Positions 30,305-41,818 of a DNA stretch of 64,000 bases are shown in pieces. Below the pieces are notes generated by a model. It was given only the letters and a program-made list of their open reading frames with translations. It did no database searches and was not told the DNA's origin. The stretch is from positions 2,542,001 to 2,606,000 of the forward strand of contig NZ_AP027736.1 of assembly GCF_030296675.1 (NCBI RefSeq), written 5' to 3'. The position numbers and the translations under genes were made by a program. Source of the DNA: Demequina sediminis (GTDB taxonomy: Bacteria > Actinomycetota > Actinomycetes > Actinomycetales > Demequinaceae). Within the stretch, counting starts at the first letter, position 1; the number at the start of each line of letters is the position of its first letter.

Positions 30305-30601
30305 ATGCCAAAGCCCTACCCTTCCGAGTTTCGTCAGCGAGCTGTCGCGCCCGTGCGTGCCGGCAAGCCCGTCACCGTCGTTGCCCCGAGCCTAGGCATC
30401 AGCGAGGGGTGTTTGCGCAACTGGGTGCGTCAGGACCGGATCGATCATGACGAAATCGCCGGGACGACAACGACCGAGAACGCCGAGCTGAAGGCGGCCC
30501 GCAAGCGCATCCGCGAACTCGAACGTGAAGTCGAGATTCTGCGCGTCGCGGGCAAGCTCCTGGGAGAGGACAAGCCTCACCCAAAAGAGTCCACCCGGTG
30601 A
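30305..30601 (+). CDS. IS3-type OrfA transposase subunit
   Basis: A 98-residue helix-turn-helix protein (MPKPYPSEFRQRAVAPVRAG) with a C-terminal coiled coil (ELKAARKRIRELEREVEILR). It is complete because the nested element inserted just after it and duplicated the target. Its orfB partner is far downstream and broken. Confidence 0.88.
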   Translation: MPKPYPSEFRQRAVAPVRAGKPVTVVAPSLGISEGCLRNWVRQDRIDHDEIAGTTTTENAELKAARKRIRELEREVEILRVAGKLLGEDKPHPKESTR

Positions 30602-30630
30602 TCGACCTCCTCGTCGCCGTCGGGCACCCC
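30429..30630. repeat. Left copy of a 202-bp perfect target duplication
   Basis: Identical to 32356-32557. It covers the 3' part of orfA and the first bases of orfB of the host element. It ends exactly where the IS1634-like terminal repeat begins, so it is a target-site duplication made by that insertion. Confidence 0.93.
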
Positions 30631-32355
30631 CTGACTCGTGCCACCCTCGCCTCGGCGTACGGCTCGGGCCCGATGTACCTGGGGCTTCGTGTTGGGGTGG
30701 GGTGTGTGTCGGTCACTAGGAAGTCGGTTGTGGGAGTCTTCGGGGGTGGCTTCCCGGTTCGTGCGTAGGGTTCGCACCACGTCCGGCGCGGTCGCGGTGC
30801 AGATCATCACGCGCATCCCGGGTGAGGCCGACAGCATCGAGCATGTCGGGTCGGCCCACACGGATGCGGAGCTGGCGGTGTTGATGGCTCTGGCGCGTGA
30901 CCGCGTCGCTCCTGGGCAGGGCGAGCTCGACCTGGGCGCGCTTGCTGCGGTGCCGGCGCGGATGGACGACATCGCGGACTGGACGGCCGCCAAGGTCGAA
31001 GCGGCCGACGCGGCTACGGGTGTGGGCCGGCCGGTGAAGGTCGCCGCGGGCGGGCGCACGGTCCGCACCTCTGCGACGGTGCTGTGGCGCGTGTTGACGG
31101 ACGCGTACACGCGGCTGGGATTCGACGTCGTCGACGACGAGGCGTTCCGGGCGATGGTGCTGGCGCGGCTGATCGAGCCGACATCGAAGGCCGACACGGT
31201 GCGGGTCTTGGCGTCCGTGGGCGCGCCGCCGGTGGCGCTCAGAACGCTGTTCCGGTCGCTGCAACGCGTGAATGAGCGCGGCTACCGCGACCAGATCGCC
31301 CGTGCCTGCCTGGCCTACTCATTGAAGGCGACCGGTCCGGCGACGTTCGTGATGTACGACGTGACGACCCTGCATTTCGAGAACGACGACGAAGACACCC
31401 TGCGACGTGTGGGGATGTCCAAGGAACATCGCGTGGACCCGCAGGTCCAAGTCGGGCTCCTCGTCGACCAGGCCGGGGTGCCGCTCGAGATGCACCTGTT
31501 CGAAGGCAACAAGGCCGAGACCACCACCCTGATCCCGGTGCTGCACGCCTTCCAGACCCGTCACGGCATCGACGACATCGTCGTCGTCGCCGACGCCGGC
31601 ATGCTGTCCGCCGGTAACCTCAACGCCCTCGAGGATGCGGGCTTGTCGTTCATCGTCGGGTCCCGTCTGACGAAAGCGCCCTACGATTTGGACGATCACT
31701 TCCACGCCCACGGCAACCACTTCACCGACGGGCAGATCCTCGAATCCACGCGCGTGATGGGCTCCGGGGCCGGCGCGCGTGAACGGCGGATCGTCTACCA
31801 GTGGTCGTTCAAACGCAACAAGAGGGACGACCGCAACATCAACCTCATGATCGCCAAGGCCGAAAGAATCGCCGCCGGACAGATGCCGCTACGCAAGACA
31901 CGGTTCTTGAAGGTGTCCGGTGCGCGCAAAGAGCTCGACCAGGCCACCATCGACCGTGCCCGCCAACTGGCCGGCATCAAGGGCTACGTCACGAACATCC
32001 CACCCAAGATCATGCCTGGCAGCGCCATCATCGGCGCCTACCACGACCTGTGGAAGGTCGAGCAGTCATTCCGCATGACAAAGTCCGACCTGAAAGCCCG
32101 ACCGGTCTTCCACCACAGGCGCGACGCGATCGAGGCGCACCTGACCGTCGTGTTCGCAGCCCTCGCCATCGCCCGCCACCTGCAAGCCGCCGGCGAGATG
32201 AGCATCAAGAAAATCATCACGACGCTGCGCGAGGTCCGCTCCTCCACCGTCAGCATCAACGGCGAGACCATCACCTTCGAAGCCGAGCTCGAAGAAGACG
32301 TCCAGGCACTACTCGATCGACTCGAATCCAGTCACTAGGGAGTGGCACGAGTCAG
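30631..32355 (+). mobile_element. IS1634-like insertion sequence
   Basis: 1,725 bp with perfect 14-base ends CTGACTCGTGCCAC (30631-30644) and GTGGCACGAGTCAG (32342-32355). It encodes one full-length transposase. It is flanked by a 202-bp perfect direct repeat. The IS1634/IS1549 group is known for unusually long target duplications. The perfect identity of the copies suggests a recent insertion. Confidence 0.93.
30746..32338 (+). CDS. IS1634-family (IS4-like) DDE transposase
   Basis: About 530 residues from the GTG at 30746 (VASRFVRRVRTTSG, the usual N-terminus). Upstream in-frame codons read through the IS end and were excluded. Likely catalytic acids lie in MYDVTTLHFE, VVVADAGMLS and YHDLWKVEQSFRMTKSDL. 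It ends four bases before the right terminal repeat. It is intact, so the element is probably functional. Confidence 0.92.
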   Translation: MASRFVRRVRTTSGAVAVQIITRIPGEADSIEHVGSAHTDAELAVLMALARDRVAPGQGELDLGALAAVPARMDDIADWTAAKVEAADAATGVGRPVKVAAGGRTVRTSATVLWRVLTDAYTRLGFDVVDDEAFRAMVLARLIEPTSKADTVRVLASVGAPPVALRTLFRSLQRVNERGYRDQIARACLAYSLKATGPATFVMYDVTTLHFENDDEDTLRRVGMSKEHRVDPQVQVGLLVDQAGVPLEMHLFEGNKAETTTLIPVLHAFQTRHGIDDIVVVADAGMLSAGNLNALEDAGLSFIVGSRLTKAPYDLDDHFHAHGNHFTDGQILESTRVMGSGAGARERRIVYQWSFKRNKRDDRNINLMIAKAERIAAGQMPLRKTRFLKVSGARKELDQATIDRARQLAGIKGYVTNIPPKIMPGSAIIGAYHDLWKVEQSFRMTKSDLKARPVFHHRRDAIEAHLTVVFAALAIARHLQAAGEMSIKKIITTLREVRSSTVSINGETITFEAELEEDVQALLDRLESSH

Positions 32356-32557
32356 GTCAGGACCGGATCGATCATGACGAAATCGCCGGGACGACAACGA
32401 CCGAGAACGCCGAGCTGAAGGCGGCCCGCAAGCGCATCCGCGAACTCGAACGTGAAGTCGAGATTCTGCGCGTCGCGGGCAAGCTCCTGGGAGAGGACAA
32501 GCCTCACCCAAAAGAGTCCACCCGGTGATCGACCTCCTCGTCGCCGTCGGGCACCCC
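32356..32557. repeat. Right copy of the 202-bp perfect target duplication
   Basis: Identical to 30429-30630. It carries a second, 5'-truncated piece of orfA and restores the start of orfB. Confidence 0.93.
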
Positions 32558-33413
32558 GTCCTGACCTGCTGCCGCATCCTGGGCGTGTCCAAGCCTGGTT
32601 ACTACCGCTACAAGCATCGCCCGACCTCCCCGACGAAGATGCGCCGCGAGTGGCTCTCCGGGCTCATCCGCGAGGTTCACCTCGCTTCCCGCGGCACGTG
32701 TGGCTACCGCAGAGTTCACGCCGAACTGACGATGGGAATGGACGTCTCAGTCAGCTCCAGGCTCGTGTTCACCTTGATGCACGACGCAGGCCTCTACGGA
32801 CTCCCGGGACCGACACGGATCAAGCGGCTACGAGGCGTCGTGACCGCCGACGACCTCGTGAACCGCAAGTTCCACCGGATGAAGCCCAACGAGCTGTGGG
32901 TCACCGACGTGCGCTCCAACACAGGACGCGGGAAGGCTGGCTGTACTGCTGCTGCGTCCTGGACGCCTTGCGCCGCAAGATCGTCGGCTGGTCCATCGAC
33001 TCCAGTGCCGACACCCGACTCGTACTGAACGCCCTCGACATGGCCATCAAGACCCTTGGGCCCCGCGCCCGGAGGTATCGTTCATGCCGACCACGGAGCC
33101 CAATTCACGTCCGGGGCTTGTCACGCAACCGCATCCGCGCCGCCGGCCTCATGCCCTCGTTCGGCACCGTCGGCGACGGGCTCGACAACGCGTGTGAATG
33201 GAATCGTTCTGGTCCTCGATGCAGATCGAACTGCTCGACCGTCAACGATGGAACACCCGCGTCGAGCTCGCCAACGCGATCTTCGAGTACATCGAGGTGT
33301 GGCACAACCGCGCTCGACGCCACTCGTCGATCGGATATCTCACGCCCGTCGACTTCGAACTACAGTCACAAAAGCACACCATCCCCGCCCGCACGGCACA
33401 CCTGATCAGGTAA
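32525..33413 (+). pseudogene. Decayed IS3-type OrfB transposase
   Basis: It begins MIDLLVAVGHPVLTCCRILGV in the frame expected after orfA. Integrase-like sequence (YRRVHAELTMGMDV, NELWVTDV) then moves through other frames: EGWLYCCCVLDALRRKIVGW, VHADHGAQFTS, SFGTVGDGLDNA and MESFWSSMQIELLDRQRWN. At least three frame changes lie outside G/C runs, so this looks like true decay rather than the undercalls seen in housekeeping genes. Without a working OrfB the host element should be immobile unless helped in trans. Confidence 0.82.
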
Positions 33414-33613
33414 CCAAACCGTGGGTCAGGTCAAGATGTCACCTATCCGTTCACCACGCCCACCGGCACCGTCCTCCTTTCGGCTCCTTGGTGCCGCTCT
33501 GGTTGACGATGCCGGTCGGCTTCATAGCGGCGTGCCTTGTGGGGGTGCCCCTCCCGCGCGGACGTGGCTCTTCCCGATTCGCACAAGAGTCCGTCAGTCG
33601 AGGGACACCGGGT

Positions 33614-33686
33614 TGCCGTGGGTCAGGACGAGGTGCCGGCGGGCGGGGTGAGGCCCCAGCGCTCGAGCAGGTCCATGTAGGCCTGC
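33614..33686. repeat. Right copy of the 73-bp direct repeat flanking the island
   Basis: It matches 21705-21777 at 69 of 73 positions. It contains the stop and last 21 codons of the gene at 33623-34048, which is intact here. The 150 bases to its left (33462-33613) hold no recognisable feature. Confidence 0.85.
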
Positions 33687-34048
33687 TCGTACTCCGCGAT
33701 GCACTGGCGCTGCGCGGTCTGGGTGATCGCCCGCTCCTGGCACTGTGCGAGCTGCTCGACGGGCTCGCGCAGCACCACCAGCCCCAGCCCGTAGAGCAGC
33801 GCGATGACGGACACCCCGATCCCGACCCCGAGCATCACCTTGAGCGCCACGAGGCGCACCCCGCGCAGCATCACCAGCGCGGTGATCATGGCCGCCGCCG
33901 TGGCCGGCGCGACCACGAGCGACAGCAGTCCCCAGCGCGGACCGATCAGCAGCACGAGCATGGTGAGGGCGAGCAGGGCGAGGCTCCACTGGACCGCGCG
34001 GCGAGCGCCGGCGCCCACCTCGGGCGGGGCGTCGGGGGTCGGTGTCAT
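33623..34048 (-). CDS. Four-helix membrane protein of unknown function
   Basis: A 141-residue protein starting MTPTPDAPPEVG at an ATG with GAGGGAG upstream. Four hydrophobic helices (about 20-38, 40-60, 62-80, 84-102) are followed by a cytosolic tail with two cysteines. No family was recognised. Its 3' end is duplicated at the other side of the island, so this gene is the likely ancestral target. It is divergent from purN. Confidence 0.72.
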   Translation of the reverse strand: MTPTPDAPPEVGAGARRAVQWSLALLALTMLVLLIGPRWGLLSLVVAPATAAAMITALVMLRGVRLVALKVMLGVGIGVSVIALLYGLGLVVLREPVEQLAQCQERAITQTAQRQCIAEYEQAYMDLLERWGLTPPAGTSS

Positions 34049-34085
34049 GGTGCTCCCTCGGTCGGTGTGGACCCCAGCATGCCGA

Positions 34086-34091
34086 TAGGCT
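34086..34091 (+). promoter_or_regulatory. -10 box of purN, leaderless type
   Basis: TAGGCT lies seven bases before the GTG start at 34099, so transcription should start at or next to the start codon. No ribosome site is present. Confidence 0.55.
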
Positions 34092-34098
34092 CGGCGCT

Positions 34099-34749
34099 GT
34101 GACAAACGCACCCCGGTCCCGGCGTGTCGTCGTGCTCGCCTCCGGGACGGGATCGACCTTGCGTGCGGTGATCGAGGCGGCTCGCGAGGAGTCCTACGGC
34201 GCGCGCGTCGTGGGCGTGATCACGGACGTCGCGGACGCCGGCGCGCTCGACATCGCGCGCTCCGAGGGCATCCCCACCGCCGTGGTTCGCCTCGCGGACT
34301 TCGAGGACCGAGATCAGTGGGACGCCGCGATCGCGCGCACCCTCGCCACCTTCGACCCCGAGCTCGTGCTGCTCGCGGGCTTCATGCGAATCTTGGGGGC
34401 GCCCGTGCTCGAGCGCTTCGGGGGCCGCATCCTCAACACGCATCCGGCCCTGCTGCCCGCCTATCCCGGCGCGCACGGGGTGCGGGACGCCCTCGCGGGC
34501 GGCGCCAAGATCACGGGCTGCACCGTCATCCTGGTCGACGCCGGCGTGGACACCGGGCCCATCGTCGCTCAGGCGGCGATCGAGGTCCTCGACGACGACA
34601 ACGAAGACACCCTTCATGCACGCATCAAGGAGGTCGAGCGGGGGCTGGTCGCCCGCACGCTCGGCCGCCTCGCGCGCGAAGGGTGGACCGTGACCGGCCG
34701 CTCCGTCCGCATCGGAGCCGCCATCCCCACCACCGAGGAGTCATCATGA
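34099..34749 (+). CDS. purN: Phosphoribosylglycinamide formyltransferase
   Basis: Transfers the formyl group of 10-formyl-THF to GAR (third step of purine synthesis). The 216-residue protein has the substrate-binding [10 protein letters not shown] loop near the N-terminus. The catalytic region [28 protein letters not shown] and [16 protein letters not shown] follows. The GTG start is set by the adjacent -10 box. The stop overlaps purH by ATGA. Confidence 0.95.
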   Translation: MTNAPRSRRVVVLASGTGSTLRAVIEAAREESYGARVVGVITDVADAGALDIARSEGIPTAVVRLADFEDRDQWDAAIARTLATFDPELVLLAGFMRILGAPVLERFGGRILNTHPALLPAYPGAHGVRDALAGGAKITGCTVILVDAGVDTGPIVAQAAIEVLDDDNEDTLHARIKEVERGLVARTLGRLAREGWTVTGRSVRIGAAIPTTEESS

Positions 34750-36299
34750 CCGAGCGTCAGCCCGTGCGCCGCGCCCTCATCTCCGTCTACGACAAGACCG
34801 GCATCGAGGAGCTCGCGACCGCCCTCACCCACGAGGGCGTGCAGATCGTGTCGACCGGCTCGACCGCGCAGCGCATCGCGTCCGCGGGAGTGCCCGTCAC
34901 CCCCGTCGAGGAGCTCACCGGCTTCCCCGAGTGCCTCGACGGCCGCGTCAAGACGCTGCACCCGCGCGTCCACGCCGGCATCCTGGCCGACCGCCGTCTC
35001 GAGTCGCACCGCGCGCAGCTCGCGGAGCTCGAGATCGAGGCCTTCGACCTCGTGATCGTCAACCTCTACCCGTTCGCCGCGACCGTCGCGTCGGGCGCCG
35101 CTCCCGACGAGATCGTCGAGCAGATCGACATCGGCGGCCCCTCGATGGTGCGCGGCGCCGCCAAGAACCACGCGAGCGTCGCCGTGGTCGTGGACCCCGA
35201 GGACTACGAGGCGGTCGCCAACGCCGTGGGCCACGGCGGCTTCACGCTCGCGGACCGCACGCGGCTCGCGGTCAAGGCCTTCCGCCACACGGCCGACTAC
35301 GACGTCCAGGTCGCGACGTGGATGACCACCCAGGCCCCCGACGACGACGCGACGGGCCTCGCGGGCTGGATCGGGGCATCGTTCACCCGCGAGACGGAGC
35401 TGCGCTACGGCGAGAACCCCCACCAGGCCGCGGCGTTGTACGCGGACGGCACGGGCGGCGGCATCGCCGGCGCGCGTCAGCTCCACGGCAAGGAGATGTC
35501 CTTCAACAACTACGTGGATGCCGATGCCGCGGTCCGCGCGGCGTATGACCACGCGCGCCCCGCTGTCGCGGTCATCAAGCACGCGACCCCGTGCGGGATC
35601 GCGGTCGCGGACAGCATCGCCGAGGCGCATGCCAAGGCGCACGCGACGGACCCCGTGAGCGCGTTCGGCGGCGTGATCGCCGCGAACGGCGTGGTGACGG
35701 CCGATGCCGCGCGTCAGATCGCGGAGATCTTCACCGAGGTGGTGGTCGCGCCCGCGTATGACGACGAGGCCGTCGAGATCCTCGCGAAGAAGAAGAACCT
35801 GCGCATCCTCGAGATCGACCCGGCCCCGCTCGACGTCGAGTGGCGTCGCGTCACCGGCGGCCTGCTCGTGCAGGCGGTTGACGCGATCGACGCGCCGGGA
35901 GACGCGCCCGAGTCGTGGACTCAGGTGGCGGGTCCCGCCGCCGACGCGGAACTGATCGCCGAGCTCGAGTTCGCGTGGCGCGCATGCCGCGCGGTCAAGT
36001 CGAACGCGATCCTGCTCGCCAAGGACGGCGCCGCCGTCGGAATCGGCATGGGGCAGGTCAACCGCGTCGACTCGTGCCGCCTCGCGGTCCAGCGCGCGGG
36101 GGATGACCGCGTCAAGGGTGCGGTCGCGGCATCGGACGCGTTCTTCCCGTTCGCCGACGGCCTGCAGGTGCTCGCCGAGGCCGGGGTGCGCGCGGTCGTG
36201 TCTCCCGGAGGGTCGGTGCGCGACCCCGAGGTCATCGCCGCCGCCGAGGCCGCGGGCGTGACGCTCTTCCACACCGGCACCCGGCACTTCTTCCACTAG
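34746..36299 (+). CDS. purH: Bifunctional AICAR transformylase/IMP cyclohydrolase
   Basis: Performs the last two steps of IMP synthesis: AICAR (ZMP) is formylated, then cyclised. The 517-residue protein has the N-terminal MGS-like cyclohydrolase domain ([41 protein letters not shown]). The transformylase domain ([43 protein letters not shown]) follows. It is cotranscribed with purN. Its substrate ZMP relates to the ZTP riboswitch at 43941. Confidence 0.97.
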   Translation: MTERQPVRRALISVYDKTGIEELATALTHEGVQIVSTGSTAQRIASAGVPVTPVEELTGFPECLDGRVKTLHPRVHAGILADRRLESHRAQLAELEIEAFDLVIVNLYPFAATVASGAAPDEIVEQIDIGGPSMVRGAAKNHASVAVVVDPEDYEAVANAVGHGGFTLADRTRLAVKAFRHTADYDVQVATWMTTQAPDDDATGLAGWIGASFTRETELRYGENPHQAAALYADGTGGGIAGARQLHGKEMSFNNYVDADAAVRAAYDHARPAVAVIKHATPCGIAVADSIAEAHAKAHATDPVSAFGGVIAANGVVTADAARQIAEIFTEVVVAPAYDDEAVEILAKKKNLRILEIDPAPLDVEWRRVTGGLLVQAVDAIDAPGDAPESWTQVAGPAADAELIAELEFAWRACRAVKSNAILLAKDGAAVGIGMGQVNRVDSCRLAVQRAGDDRVKGAVAASDAFFPFADGLQVLAEAGVRAVVSPGGSVRDPEVIAAAEAAGVTLFHTGTRHFFH

Positions 36300-36307
36300 G
36301 AGCGCTC

Positions 36308-36568
36308 ATGAGCGACGGCCTCACCCCGCAGCGCCTTGCCGTGACGGTCACCGTCGCGGTGGTGCTCATCGCGCTGTCGGGACTCGTGATCGGCGTGGGC
36401 CCCGCGGTGATCCTGCTCGCGGTGTTCGCCGCCGCGGGCGCCGTCGCGCGCGTGGTGACGCCGGTGGGCCGCGCGTTCGCGGTGCGCAGGCGCGCGATTG
36501 ACGTCGCGGTGCTCGCGATCCTCGCGATCGGGCTGGGCTTTCTGGGGGCGACCACCCCGCTGGGCTGA
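36308..36568 (+). CDS. DUF3017 membrane protein
   Basis: An 86-residue protein with three transmembrane helices (about 10-30, 32-50, 65-82). It matches DUF3017, a small actinobacterial family typically found after purH. Function unknown. It lies eight bases after purH with an AGGAG site. CCCCGCTGG/CCAGCGGGG at 36555-36594 could form a weak nine-base terminator stem overlapping its end. Confidence 0.8.
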   Translation: MSDGLTPQRLAVTVTVAVVLIALSGLVIGVGPAVILLAVFAAAGAVARVVTPVGRAFAVRRRAIDVAVLAILAIGLGFLGATTPLG

Positions 36569-36615
36569 GTCCAACTGGGCTGAGGCCAGCGGGGCGGTCG
36601 CGACCCTGGTGGACG

Positions 36616-37455
36616 CTAGACCTCGTGGATCTCCTCGACCACCTCGATGACCTCGATGCGCTCGATGTCCTCCTCGGGGCCGAACGCCCTCACGAGCAGT
36701 CCGGCGATCGCGCCGCCGATCACGGGTGCGAGCCAGAACAGCCACAGCTGCTCGAGCGCCCAGGTCTCCGCGAACAGCGCGGCGCCGGTCGCGCGCGCCG
36801 GGTTGAGCGCGCCATTGGTGAACGGGATCGCGAACATCAGCAGCGCACCCAGCGTGAGTCCGATGGTGACGGGCGCGAGGTTCTTCACCGCGCGCACCGA
36901 GGTGGCGGCGAGGATCACGCCCACGAAGATCGCGGTCGCGATCACCTCGACGGCGAAGCCGGCGCCCCACGGGAACTGAGTGGGGGAGTGATCGGCAAAG
37001 CCGATCGCGACGGAGTTGACGATCGTGCGTGCGTCGGTGACCTGGGGGTTCGATCCCAGCAGCGCCCACAGCGTCGCGCCGGCGGCGCTCGCTCCCATGA
37101 CCTGCGCGAGGATGTACGGCGCGACGTCACGGCCGGGGAAGCGCCCCGCGATCCACACGCCCACGCTGACGGCGGGGTTGAAGTGTCCGCCCGACACGCC
37201 GCCGAACATCACGATCATGGCCCACAGCGGGACCGCGAAGCCCAGCAGCACGAGCACCTTGGAGTCGGTGAAGACCGCCACGGTGAGCGCGAGCAGGATG
37301 AAGATGAAGGTGCCCACCGCCTCCGCGGTCATGCGGGCGACGAGTCCGGGACCGGACGTGTCCTCGACCCACACCTCCTCGGTGAGGTCCTCGGTGAACT
37401 CGATCTGGTCAGGAACCGCCTGCGTGTGTTCGTGTTCGAAAGGTGCGTTCGACAT
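36616..37455 (-). CDS. Aquaporin/glycerol facilitator family channel
   Basis: A 279-residue MIP-family channel for water or small solutes. The two pore NPA boxes are GGHFNPAVSVG and NGALNPARATG, with six hydrophobic helices. The N-terminal extension of about 40 residues is acidic (DQIEFTEDLTEEVWVED), and the C-terminal tail is Glu/Ile/Val-rich. Substrate choice cannot be read from the sequence alone. ATG with GAGGAGGAACG upstream. Divergent from icd. Confidence 0.93.
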   Translation of the reverse strand: MSNAPFEHEHTQAVPDQIEFTEDLTEEVWVEDTSGPGLVARMTAEAVGTFIFILLALTVAVFTDSKVLVLLGFAVPLWAMIVMFGGVSGGHFNPAVSVGVWIAGRFPGRDVAPYILAQVMGASAAGATLWALLGSNPQVTDARTIVNSVAIGFADHSPTQFPWGAGFAVEVIATAIFVGVILAATSVRAVKNLAPVTIGLTLGALLMFAIPFTNGALNPARATGAALFAETWALEQLWLFWLAPVIGGAIAGLLVRAFGPEEDIERIEVIEVVEEIHEV

Positions 37456-37584
37456 CGTTCCTCCTCGGTCGGGCGTGCCGCTACCCGGACGCTCACCCGC
37501 ATCGTTCCACGCCACCCGTGCGAACGCGAGGGCGACGTGCCAGCGCGGGGCGTGACCGGGACGAAGGTCCCCGCGCACGTGGAC

Positions 37585-37590
37585 TAGCCT
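37585..37590 (+). promoter_or_regulatory. -10 box of icd
   Basis: TAGCCT lies 33 bases before the icd ATG, leaving a short leader with GAGGAAG as ribosome site. Confidence 0.45.
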
Positions 37591-37623
37591 GGTGCCACAA
37601 CCCCGACGGTGTGAGGAAGACGC

Positions 37624-39940
<2,317 letters not shown>

Positions 39941-39954
39941 GTCGTCTTGCTGCG

Positions 39955-39989
39955 CGAGGGCCCTCGGGGGTAATTCCCGGGGGCCCTCG
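39955..39989 (+). terminator. Terminator after mdh
   Basis: CGAGGGCCC (39955-39963) pairs with GGGCCCTCG (39981-39989), with extra inner G/C pairing around TAATT. Confidence 0.75.
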
Positions 39990-40163
39990 TCGCGTGTGGG
40001 GTCCGGTGCGGGCTCCGGCCTGGATCGCGGGCGGGTTCCGGCTCGGTCCGCTACTCGCGACGCGGGCAGCCCGAGACGCGGGCGATTCGCCGCACCACCC
40101 GCCATTCAGGCGATCGGCTACTCCGCGGCGTGGAGCGCGATCACGTGGCACCCCACACCATGT

Positions 40164-40271
40164 CGCGGCTCCGCCACACGCACGCGACCATGAGCGTCCC
40201 ATGGCGCGCCGATTCCTCCGAGAAGCGACCACACGTGTCCCATGCGGAGTCCGGCGTGTGGCGGAGCCGCG
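40164..40271. repeat. Perfect 18-base inverted repeat (family B)
   Basis: CGCGGCTCCGCCACACGC (40164-40181) and its exact inverse GCGTGTGGCGGAGCCGCG (40254-40271) enclose 72 bases. The arms are the same sequence repeated four times at 12488-12644. It lies in the gap between convergent mdh and purU (39941-40289), which otherwise holds only the mdh terminator. Confidence 0.85.
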
Positions 40272-40289
40272 CGAAACGGGGGAGTGAGG

Positions 40290-41140
40290 CTACTTGAAGA
40301 CGATGGTGCGGTGGCCGTCGAGCAGCACGCGGTGCTCCGCGTGCCAGCGAACGGCCCGTGCCAGCGCGCGACGCTCGACGTCCGCGCCGATCGCGGTGAG
40401 CGACTCCGGCGTGTACGTGTGGTCGACGCGCTCGACGTCCTGCTCGATGATCGGGCCCTCGTCGAGGTCGCCCGTGACGTAGTGCGCGGTGGCGCCGATG
40501 AGCTTGACGCCGCGGTCGTGCGCCTGGAAGTACGGGCGCGCGCCCTTGAAGCTGGGCAGGAACGAGTGGTGGATGTTGATCGCGCGCCCGCGCAACGCGT
40601 CGGACAGTTCGGGGAGAGGATCTGCATGTAGCGCGCGAGCACCACGAGCTCGGCGTCCATGTCCTCGACGAGCGCGAGCAGCGCGCGCTCCGCGTCGGGC
40701 TTGGTGTCGGGCGTGACGGGGATGTGGTGGAACGGCTTGCCGTAGAACTCCGCCAGGTCGCGCAACGTCGGGTGGTTGCCCACCACCGCGACGATCTCGA
40801 CGGGAAGCGTCTTCGCGCGCTCGCGGAAGAGGAGGTCGTTGACGCAGTGTGCGGCCTTGGACACCATCACGATCGTGCGCATGCGCCTGCCCGCGACGTC
40901 GAGACGCCACGTCATCTCGAAGCGCTCGCCCAGCTGGCCCAGCGCTGCCTCGAGCTCGGCGCGCGGCGCCGCGGAGGCGAACTCGACGCGCATGAAGAAC
41001 AGCCCCGTGTCCGGGTCGCCGAACTGCTGAGACTCGGTGATGTTGCCGTCGTGGTCGGCGAGCACGCCGGAGACCGCGTGGACGATGCCTGGCCGGTCGG
41101 GGCAGGACAGGCTGAGGACCCAGGAGGACGCGTCGGTCAT
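40290..41140 (-). CDS. purU: Formyltetrahydrofolate deformylase, frameshifted in this sequence
   Basis: Hydrolyses 10-formyl-THF to THF and formate, balancing the one-carbon pool. An N-terminal ACT domain ([21 protein letters not shown]) is followed by a formyltransferase domain: [20 protein letters not shown], then [13 protein letters not shown] and [17 protein letters not shown]. The frame breaks after ARYMQILS near 40617-40621. One more C in the CCCC run gives [21 protein letters not shown] and 283 codons, the normal length. The ATG is eight bases after a -10 box. Confidence 0.94.
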
Positions 41141-41148
41141 GGTGTCCT

Positions 41149-41154
41149 AGGTTA
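41149..41154 (-). promoter_or_regulatory. -10 box of purU, leaderless type
   Basis: TAACCT on the minus strand lies eight bases before the purU ATG, with no ribosome site between. Confidence 0.5.
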
Positions 41155-41223
41155 GCGGTCCGCGCACCCCTCCTCGGAGCGTCACGGACACCGGTCATCG
41201 TGCCGTCATGCCACGATAGGGGC

Positions 41224-41760
41224 ATGAGCGAGGGCGACCAGATCCGGATCGACGTGGTGACCGTTGACGACGCGGGCGAGCTGCTGACCGTGCGGCGTGC
41301 CGCGTTCGTCTCCGAGGCGCAGGTGTTCAACGACCCGAACATCCCCGCGCTCACGCAGACGCTCGAGGAGTTGATCGTCGACCTGCAGTCCGAGGACGTC
41401 GTGACCTTGGGCGCGTGGAAGGGGCACCGGCTGATCGGCTCGATCCGCGTGGGCATCGAGGACGACAAGGCGACGATCGGACGCCTCGCGGTCGCCCCGG
41501 ACCAGCAGGGGCACGGCATTGGGACCCAGCTGCTGTTCGCGGTGCTCGCGTACCTGCCCGAGAACACCCGCGAGGTGTGGGTCTTCACCGGTCAGAACTC
41601 GAAGCACAACATCTCGCTGTACAACAAGCACGGCTACGAGCACCAGTTCGACCAGGTCGCGGGCGACCTCACCTACGCCTACCTGCGCAAGGTGCTCGAG
41701 GCGGGGGCGATCGTCGACGACGCGGCGGACGAGGACAACGCCGTCCGCGGCGAGAACTGA
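41224..41760 (+). CDS. GNAT family N-acetyltransferase
   Basis: A 178-residue acetyl-CoA-dependent acyltransferase. The motif A region ([22 protein letters not shown]) carries the acetyl-CoA loop Q-x-x-G-x-G/A. The later [11 protein letters not shown] segment is typical of motif B. Substrate unknown. ATG at 41224 has no upstream ribosome site, so it may be leaderless. Confidence 0.88.
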   Translation: MSEGDQIRIDVVTVDDAGELLTVRRAAFVSEAQVFNDPNIPALTQTLEELIVDLQSEDVVTLGAWKGHRLIGSIRVGIEDDKATIGRLAVAPDQQGHGIGTQLLFAVLAYLPENTREVWVFTGQNSKHNISLYNKHGYEHQFDQVAGDLTYAYLRKVLEAGAIVDDAADEDNAVRGEN

Positions 41761-41818
41761 GGAAGGACGATACGGGGGTGACCCTCGTTCTTACCCGCGA
41801 GATGCGCGGCTAGGCCGA

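Larger units (their letters stand above)
30208..33461 (+). mobile_element. IS3-like element with 53-base terminal repeats, split by a second IS
   Basis: The ends 30208-30260 and 33409-33461 are inverted copies matching at 48 of 53 bases; the inner 25 bases (TGACCTGACCCACGG... to ...GGTTACC) are identical. It holds orfA (30305-30601) and a decayed orfB (32525-33413). Subtracting the nested IS1634-like element and one duplicate copy leaves an original of about 1.3 kb. No target duplication was found outside it. Confidence 0.85.

Noticed and set aside
21778-33613. Integrative conjugative element or prophage
   Set aside because: No integrase, relaxase, type IV secretion, capsid or replication gene was found in the segment; only IS transposases and the RHS locus.
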